This document shows positions 59,881-64,000 of a stretch of 64,000 bases of DNA, in pieces (the stretch's first letter is position 1; each line of letters starts with the position of its first letter). Made by a program: the position numbers and the translations under genes. This DNA is from Anaerolineales bacterium (GTDB lineage Bacteria > Chloroflexota > Anaerolineae > Anaerolineales > Villigracilaceae), in assembly GCA_015075725.1 (NCBI GenBank), contig JABTTV010000001.1:4083223-4147222 (forward strand), written 5' to 3'. The notes below the pieces were generated by a model. That model saw only the letters and a list, made by a program, of their open reading frames with translations. It ran no database searches and was not told the DNA's origin.

Positions 59881-60741
59881 TCACATCCAGCCGAAAACTT
59901 TTACCAGCGCTTCACCGACCGCGTCGGGAAGTCCGTGCGCGATGCCTGGGGCTAGAAGCGTGCCAGTCTTTTCACGGATCAATCCAAAGAACAAGCCAGC
60001 CACCGACGACGAGAGCGCCCACCCCCATGACAGCGACGCGAAACCGAAGGCAGGATCGTATGTGTTGAACGCGTGCAGGAGTCCGAACAGGAGGGAGGCG
60101 ATGATGAGTCCCCAACCAAACTGGATTCCGAACATGCGCATCGGACGACCGAACGCCTGATTCAGTCTCGATTGAACGTAGCCGCGCCAGACGAATTCCT
60201 CCCCGAACCCCGAAAAGACGAACTGCCACACAACCGTCGAAATGACGATCGCGCTCAGCTTGTTCATCGCAAGCGCAACACCAATTGGAAAGAGTAGCAA
60301 CAGAATGGTGACGATCACATTCCCCCGCCCCGACTTGACTGGCTTCTGCCGATTCAACACCCAGAGCATGACAGCCACCCCGACGATTTCCATCAACGCG
60401 ACGAACGCGCCGCCGCTGATTTGATTCCTGTCGAGCATCAACCACATCGCGCCGCCCACGCCAACCACATACGGGATAATGCGCACGAGATAGGCTTTGA
60501 TGCCGATGTCGAGGTTTGTCCGCCAGTCCGAGCGCGAGACGCCGTACTCCGCCCAATCCCGCCGCGTCAGCCAGATGACGAGCGCGGGAATGCCGACGAA
60601 GATGAACATCCCCGTATAAGACCAGCCGAGAGTTCTTATTTCCCAATCCACGATTTCAGTCGAACGGCGAAGGATTCCCGTGATTTGAATCACAGCATAG
60701 ACCAGAAGGATTTCAACGAAGGCGAGGAGTTTGGATTTCAT
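59881..60741 (-). CDS. CPBP-family intramembrane protease homologue
   Basis: 286 residues from ATG 60741 (AAGGAAG upstream). Several membrane helices are visible. The motifs are FSGFGEEFVWRGYVQSRL (Glu-Glu and Arg), FGLLHAFNTYD (His) and APGIAHGLPDAVGE (His) in the last helices. It resembles Abi-type Rce1 homologues. It is one of two such genes in this cluster (the other ends at 63541); a third lies at 13250. Substrate unknown. Confidence 0.8.
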   Translation of the reverse strand: MKSKLLAFVEILLVYAVIQITGILRRSTEIVDWEIRTLGWSYTGMFIFVGIPALVIWLTRRDWAEYGVSRSDWRTNLDIGIKAYLVRIIPYVVGVGGAMWLMLDRNQISGGAFVALMEIVGVAVMLWVLNRQKPVKSGRGNVIVTILLLLFPIGVALAMNKLSAIVISTVVWQFVFSGFGEEFVWRGYVQSRLNQAFGRPMRMFGIQFGWGLIIASLLFGLLHAFNTYDPAFGFASLSWGWALSSSVAGLFFGLIREKTGTLLAPGIAHGLPDAVGEALVKVFGWM

Positions 60742-60754
60742 AATGACTTCCTTT

Positions 60755-61459
60755 TCATCGCACAAACGTACCAGCCATGCCGTAAAACCAAAGGACGTAG
60801 CCGAACAACATGATCAGCGCCGCCGTCCAGATTGGAATCTTTTGAATGCGCCGAATAGCCAGCGCGCCCAAAGCAATCGTCCACGCGTCCTTTGCAAGAA
60901 TATAGATCCCGATCATGTAGATCCACCATAACGTCTGGATCGACGCGCCAAACTCGCCTGTCTGAGCGGCGGTGAAGGCGTAGGGATGACCTGTAAGCAG
61001 GTTGGGTAAAACCCCACCCAGCAGAATGTCGTTCAACACGGATGAAATTACTATGGAGGGCACACCTGTTGAAAACACGATCGTATTCAACATCTGCTCG
61101 AATGTTCCCGAACCTCTCCAAATCTTCGCGAGCAATTGCGCCAGTCCAGGGATGAAGATCAACCCGACCAATGCCATCAGTGGATTAATAAGGAAATTGA
61201 AGAGAGTAACGTAATCGTCCGTCCCCACGCTCAACCTGCCGAAGAAACCGATGTAGGTCGGACTGGGAAGTTCGCGCCGCGTGCCGAGCCAGTCGAAACC
61301 AAAGATAGCGAAAAGCAAGAGGTTGAACAACGTGAGCGCCAGACCGAAGAGAACCAGTGTGACTGCGTAGCGTATGGAAGTTTCCTGCACCAGTTCTTCG
61401 ATTGTTAATTTGGGACGAACGATCATGCCCAAAAAGTAGTGGAAGAATTTTCGCATCAT
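60755..61459 (-). CDS. Yip1-like integral membrane protein
   Basis: 234 residues with about five hydrophobic helices (about 25-50, 80-105, 120-145, 165-190 and 205-230). The helix pattern and N-terminal MIVRPKLTIEELVQE fit the YIP1 family. Its start is at 61459, and it ends 13 nt before the CPBP protease start on the same strand, so the pair is probably co-transcribed. Bacterial function unknown. Confidence 0.55.
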   Translation of the reverse strand: MMRKFFHYFLGMIVRPKLTIEELVQETSIRYAVTLVLFGLALTLFNLLLFAIFGFDWLGTRRELPSPTYIGFFGRLSVGTDDYVTLFNFLINPLMALVGLIFIPGLAQLLAKIWRGSGTFEQMLNTIVFSTGVPSIVISSVLNDILLGGVLPNLLTGHPYAFTAAQTGEFGASIQTLWWIYMIGIYILAKDAWTIALGALAIRRIQKIPIWTAALIMLFGYVLWFYGMAGTFVR

Positions 61460-61567
61460 TCATATTCTCCTGATTCCATCTTGAAATTTCACCAGCAGGT
61501 TCTGTGGCTTGAACCACTCTCACTTGCGTGTATATCGGTATTGCTTTATACAAGTCCGCGAGATGGA

Positions 61568-62608
61568 TTAACGGATGACTTCGAGCATGTCACGGATTGC
61601 TCTGAGCATTTCCTCTGGCGCATCGAGGTGGACCGAGTGACTGCTCTCTGCGACGACTCGCTGTTCGCCCCGCGACGATTGTCTCGCGAGTTCCAACTGA
61701 AATTCAATCTGCGAATCAGGTACGGGGACATATTGTTCGTTGAATGGCGTCGAGCCAGGCGCGGAGGTCTGTCCCGCGGTCAGCACGATCAAGGGCAGGT
61801 TGCCGAAGGGATGCTCGCCAACTATCAATTCGCTTGTCTGCTGAAATGTCTGCGGGAGCGCTTGCATCTCGGCGATGGCAGTGACGTATTGATTCGGATC
61901 GAGAAGCAGGTTCAAATACGTCTCTTGAAACTCAATCGGCAGTTTGCGCGCGGTGGCAGGCATGCTGTCTTCGCCGCCCAGAGGTCCCAAAATCCGCAAC
62001 AGACCTGTGCTGGTCATCAAGTTCATCGCCTGATAAAAACCAATCGAAGATTGCATCTGCATCTCGAACTCTGTTGTGATGGTCAACGGATGGGCGGTAT
62101 CCACCAGCACCAAACCCGCGACCTCATCGGGATATGTCAGCGCGAACAGCCTCACATGGACTCCGCCCAACGAATGACCGACCAGCAGATACGGACCCGC
62201 CTCTCCCGCCGCCTCAAGCAGATCATGCAATTCGGACACCGCCTGCGCCCCGTCACGCGGACCTGGAGCCGCTTCGCTCCACCCGTAGCCTGCTCGGTCG
62301 TAGACGCAGACTCGCGTCGACCGACTCAATTCATCTTGAATGGGCATCCACTCGACGGAGAAACTGCCGTTGCCCGCGTCGATCACTACCGTAGGCGAGC
62401 CGCTTCTGACGCAATGAATTTGCATGAGATGACCGTTCACGTCCACGAGTTTACCTGGCGCGGGGAATTGTTCACGGGTCCGCGCAAGGGCGATACGTTG
62501 ATAGGTACAACCTCCCATGAGAAGAAGAGCGGTGATGAGGATGACCCATAATAGCGTGCGGAGGATCCGTGAAAGACAGCTTGTGTTTTTCTTCTGCACA
62601 TCCTTCAT
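61568..62608 (-). CDS. Alpha/beta hydrolase lipoprotein
   Basis: 346 residues. A signal segment (about 14-33) ends in LLLMGGCTYQ, a likely lipobox (Cys 34). The alpha/beta hydrolase core has VVIDAGNGSF (oxyanion side), nucleophile LLVGHSLGGVHVRLF (Ser about residue 147), YPDEVAGLVLVDTAHP and a catalytic His in VAESSHSVHLDAP (about 321). It should act outside the cytoplasmic membrane. It lies between a Yip1-like gene and a CPBP protease gene on the same strand with 37-108 nt gaps. Confidence 0.8.
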   Translation of the reverse strand: MKDVQKKNTSCLSRILRTLLWVILITALLLMGGCTYQRIALARTREQFPAPGKLVDVNGHLMQIHCVRSGSPTVVIDAGNGSFSVEWMPIQDELSRSTRVCVYDRAGYGWSEAAPGPRDGAQAVSELHDLLEAAGEAGPYLLVGHSLGGVHVRLFALTYPDEVAGLVLVDTAHPLTITTEFEMQMQSSIGFYQAMNLMTSTGLLRILGPLGGEDSMPATARKLPIEFQETYLNLLLDPNQYVTAIAEMQALPQTFQQTSELIVGEHPFGNLPLIVLTAGQTSAPGSTPFNEQYVPVPDSQIEFQLELARQSSRGEQRVVAESSHSVHLDAPEEMLRAIRDMLEVIR

Positions 62609-62644
62609 TATCTATTTCCTTGCATCCTTGAGTGAATTCTTTTT

Positions 62645-63541
62645 TCATGCCCGATCATTCGGTTCAGACAGGAATTCCAGGATGACCTTCAATTCGTTTT
62701 GTTGGTATAGAAGTGCAATAACGAATATCATCACGATGTATTGCATCAGGTTTGCCGTAAACTGGTTTTCTATGACGACAAAATAAGCCAGCGAACGCGT
62801 GGCGTTATTCATTGCAATATGAGCAATGGAAGGAACAAAGATGCTCTTGCTCCTGGCGTACACATAACAAAGATATGTATGCGTGCAGATCGCACCGATG
62901 ATCGCAGCAAGGTGATTGGTTATTGTTTGCCAGACGGGGATCGGGGCCGGGACGGGAAAGACCAACGCCAGCGGCTGGTGCCACAGATACCAGATCAGCC
63001 CGCCGAGGAGTAATCCAAGCCAGGGCTTGTCCGGGGATAGAAACGGGAACATGAACCCTCGATGACCGAACTCCTCTCCGAAACCAGAGACGATGCCGGG
63101 CATGATGTTGAACACGGTCAACCCGCCGATGACAAACAGCCACAACATCATTTGGGGCGTGAAGCCGGGCGGAAGTCCAGTCGATAAATCCTCTCCCGTT
63201 GCAGCGAACTGCTGGGCAAGCAGGTCGAGGAAAACTTTTCCTGAAAAAACCCAGCGGATGGAACCTGATAGCGTGAACAGCGCGAACGAAAAAGCGGTGA
63301 TGCCAAGCGAGTACAGCCAGAATTTGACGTAATCTCTGAACCTGCCAAATCGCAGATGGGCGTCCTTGAAGCGCGGTGCATGGAAGGCCAGACGCGTGAC
63401 GAGCGCGGTAATTGCTGGCGTGAGCATGTATCCGCCCGCCAGATAGACGCCCTGCTCTCCCATCATCCTTGCGCCGATCACAAACCCCGCACAGAGAATG
63501 ATGAGAATTGCGAAATAAGCGACAATGGATCTATTTTTCAT
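62645..63541 (-). CDS. CPBP-family intramembrane protease homologue
   Basis: 298 residues with seven or eight hydrophobic segments. Motifs are GFGEEFGHRGFMFPFL (Glu-Glu, Arg), WYLWHQPLALVF (His) and VPSIAHIAMNNATRS (His). It is more divergent than the copy at 59881. The ATG at 63541 is taken as start. It is the first gene of a minus-strand cluster that continues with the hydrolase, Yip1-like and second CPBP genes. Confidence 0.8.
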   Translation of the reverse strand: MKNRSIVAYFAILIILCAGFVIGARMMGEQGVYLAGGYMLTPAITALVTRLAFHAPRFKDAHLRFGRFRDYVKFWLYSLGITAFSFALFTLSGSIRWVFSGKVFLDLLAQQFAATGEDLSTGLPPGFTPQMMLWLFVIGGLTVFNIMPGIVSGFGEEFGHRGFMFPFLSPDKPWLGLLLGGLIWYLWHQPLALVFPVPAPIPVWQTITNHLAAIIGAICTHTYLCYVYARSKSIFVPSIAHIAMNNATRSLAYFVVIENQFTANLMQYIVMIFVIALLYQQNELKVILEFLSEPNDRA

Positions 63542-63901
63542 GATCGACCTGCCTTTTTATCCGATCTATTTGATCGAAAGAACCGTAAGTACTAGATCGA
63601 GAATCTTGGCGAACAAACCGCGGGGTGCGGCTTGGTTTGAGCATTCATGGTTTTCTCTTTCGTCAAACAGAGCCACGTTCGATCAGACTCTTGATTCAAG
63701 ATCCGCCTGACAGGCGCAAGGCATACCTGTCACTTGTCTGACAGGGAATACAAACAGAATTTCGACAAATGCAATGATCTTTGTTCCATGCAGCCCCATT
63801 CCTCCTCTCCGCCATTCAGTTTACAAAATTCCCTCCCGGAATTCACGTGTCGAAAATCACTTCGCGCTATAATCAGGTAAATCATCCTCAGGAGACATCG
63901 C
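63542..63901. other. Gene-free spacer upstream of upp
   Basis: 360 nt without a plausible gene. It has weak inverted bits around CTGACAGGCGC...CTGTCACTTGTCTGACAGGG at 63707-63747 that could form hairpins; nothing else recognised except the upp promoter element. Confidence 0.5.
63868..63873 (+). promoter_or_regulatory. -10 hexamer TATAAT for upp
   Basis: TATAAT lies 28 nt before ATG 63902, with a CAGGAGAC ribosome-binding site between. No convincing -35. Confidence 0.45.
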
Positions 63902-64000
63902 ATGTCCAACGTCTACGAATCGAAACACCCGCTGGTCGCACACAAACTCGCCCGGCTGCGCGATAAGAAGACGGAGCCAAAGAAGTTCCGCGAACTCGTA
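63902..64000 (+). CDS. upp: Uracil phosphoribosyltransferase, N-terminal part (cut by window)
   Basis: 33 residues are visible before the window ends. SNVYESKHPLVAHKLARLRD and KKTEPKKFRELV match the N-terminus of bacterial Upp, which makes UMP from uracil and PRPP in pyrimidine salvage. AGGAG precedes the ATG at 8-9 nt. The catalytic part is outside the window. Confidence 0.85.
   Translation, partial: MSNVYESKHPLVAHKLARLRDKKTEPKKFRELV

Noticed and set aside
61439..62551. 370-codon open frame opposite the hydrolase lipoprotein
   Set aside because: The minus strand has the signal, GHSLGG nucleophile and catalytic His; the plus frame is antisense.

Overview
The window looks like a chromosomal segment of an Anaerolineae-type Chloroflexota bacterium. 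This is inferred from the gene set: a GT39/NHL fusion protein, a type 2 IPP isomerase, paired SUMF1-like and Asp-box proteins, deazaflavin-type nitroreductase-like and MSMEG_4193-like phosphatase genes, and several interspersed intergenic hairpin repeats. There is no rRNA operon, CRISPR array or complete insertion sequence. Both edges cut a gene: the 3' end of a probable recJ on the left and the first 33 codons of upp on the right.

Layout. 0-9 kb is mostly housekeeping: recJ end, cyclase-fold protein, ALDH7-type dehydrogenase, CAP/LysM protein, class V aminotransferase, glutaredoxin-thioredoxin reductase fusion, MFS permease and smpB. 10-13.1 kb holds, all on the minus strand, a DUF1353 gene, a TIR-membrane-TIR-like protein and a class III nucleotide cyclase, which is reminiscent of cyclase/effector antiphage logic. 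14.1-18.7 kb is an accessory island: a PIN toxin-antitoxin pair, a three-Cys (DUF5131, phage Gp37/Gp68-like) protein, an AT-rich two-gene unit led by an AbiTii-domain protein, and a decayed AbiEii-like nucleotidyltransferase module. Two of these modules are flanked by a second copy of the 3' end of the adjacent host gene. 18.7-26.2 kb carries metabolic and repair-type enzymes.

26.37-27.09 kb is an initiator tRNA gene split by a group I intron that encodes an I-Ssp6803I-like PD-(D/E)XK homing endonuclease. 27-44.8 kb is mostly plus strand: the GT39/NHL protein, sucC-sucD, acpP (minus strand), fni, a CoA-transferase operon with an alpha/beta hydrolase between its two subunits, a TPR membrane pair, HAD hydrolase, EamA transporter, STAS protein, rarA and two phosphatases. 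44.8-57.5 kb is mostly minus strand: a glutamate-cysteine-ligase-like/M20 peptidase fusion, aminotransferase, MoaD-like/Asp-box pair, a VOC-DUF6958-ABM operon, two lipoproteins and an acyl-CoA synthetase. 57.6-63.5 kb has zinc-ribbon membrane proteins, a radical SAM/nitroreductase pair, two CPBP proteases, a Yip1-like protein and a lipoprotein hydrolase.

Regulation. At seven genes a TATAAT-like -10 hexamer lies only 6-8 nt before the start codon with no room for a Shine-Dalgarno site, which suggests leaderless mRNAs. Others have normal AGGAG sites and intrinsic terminators. All functional calls are from sequence reading; no database search was run.
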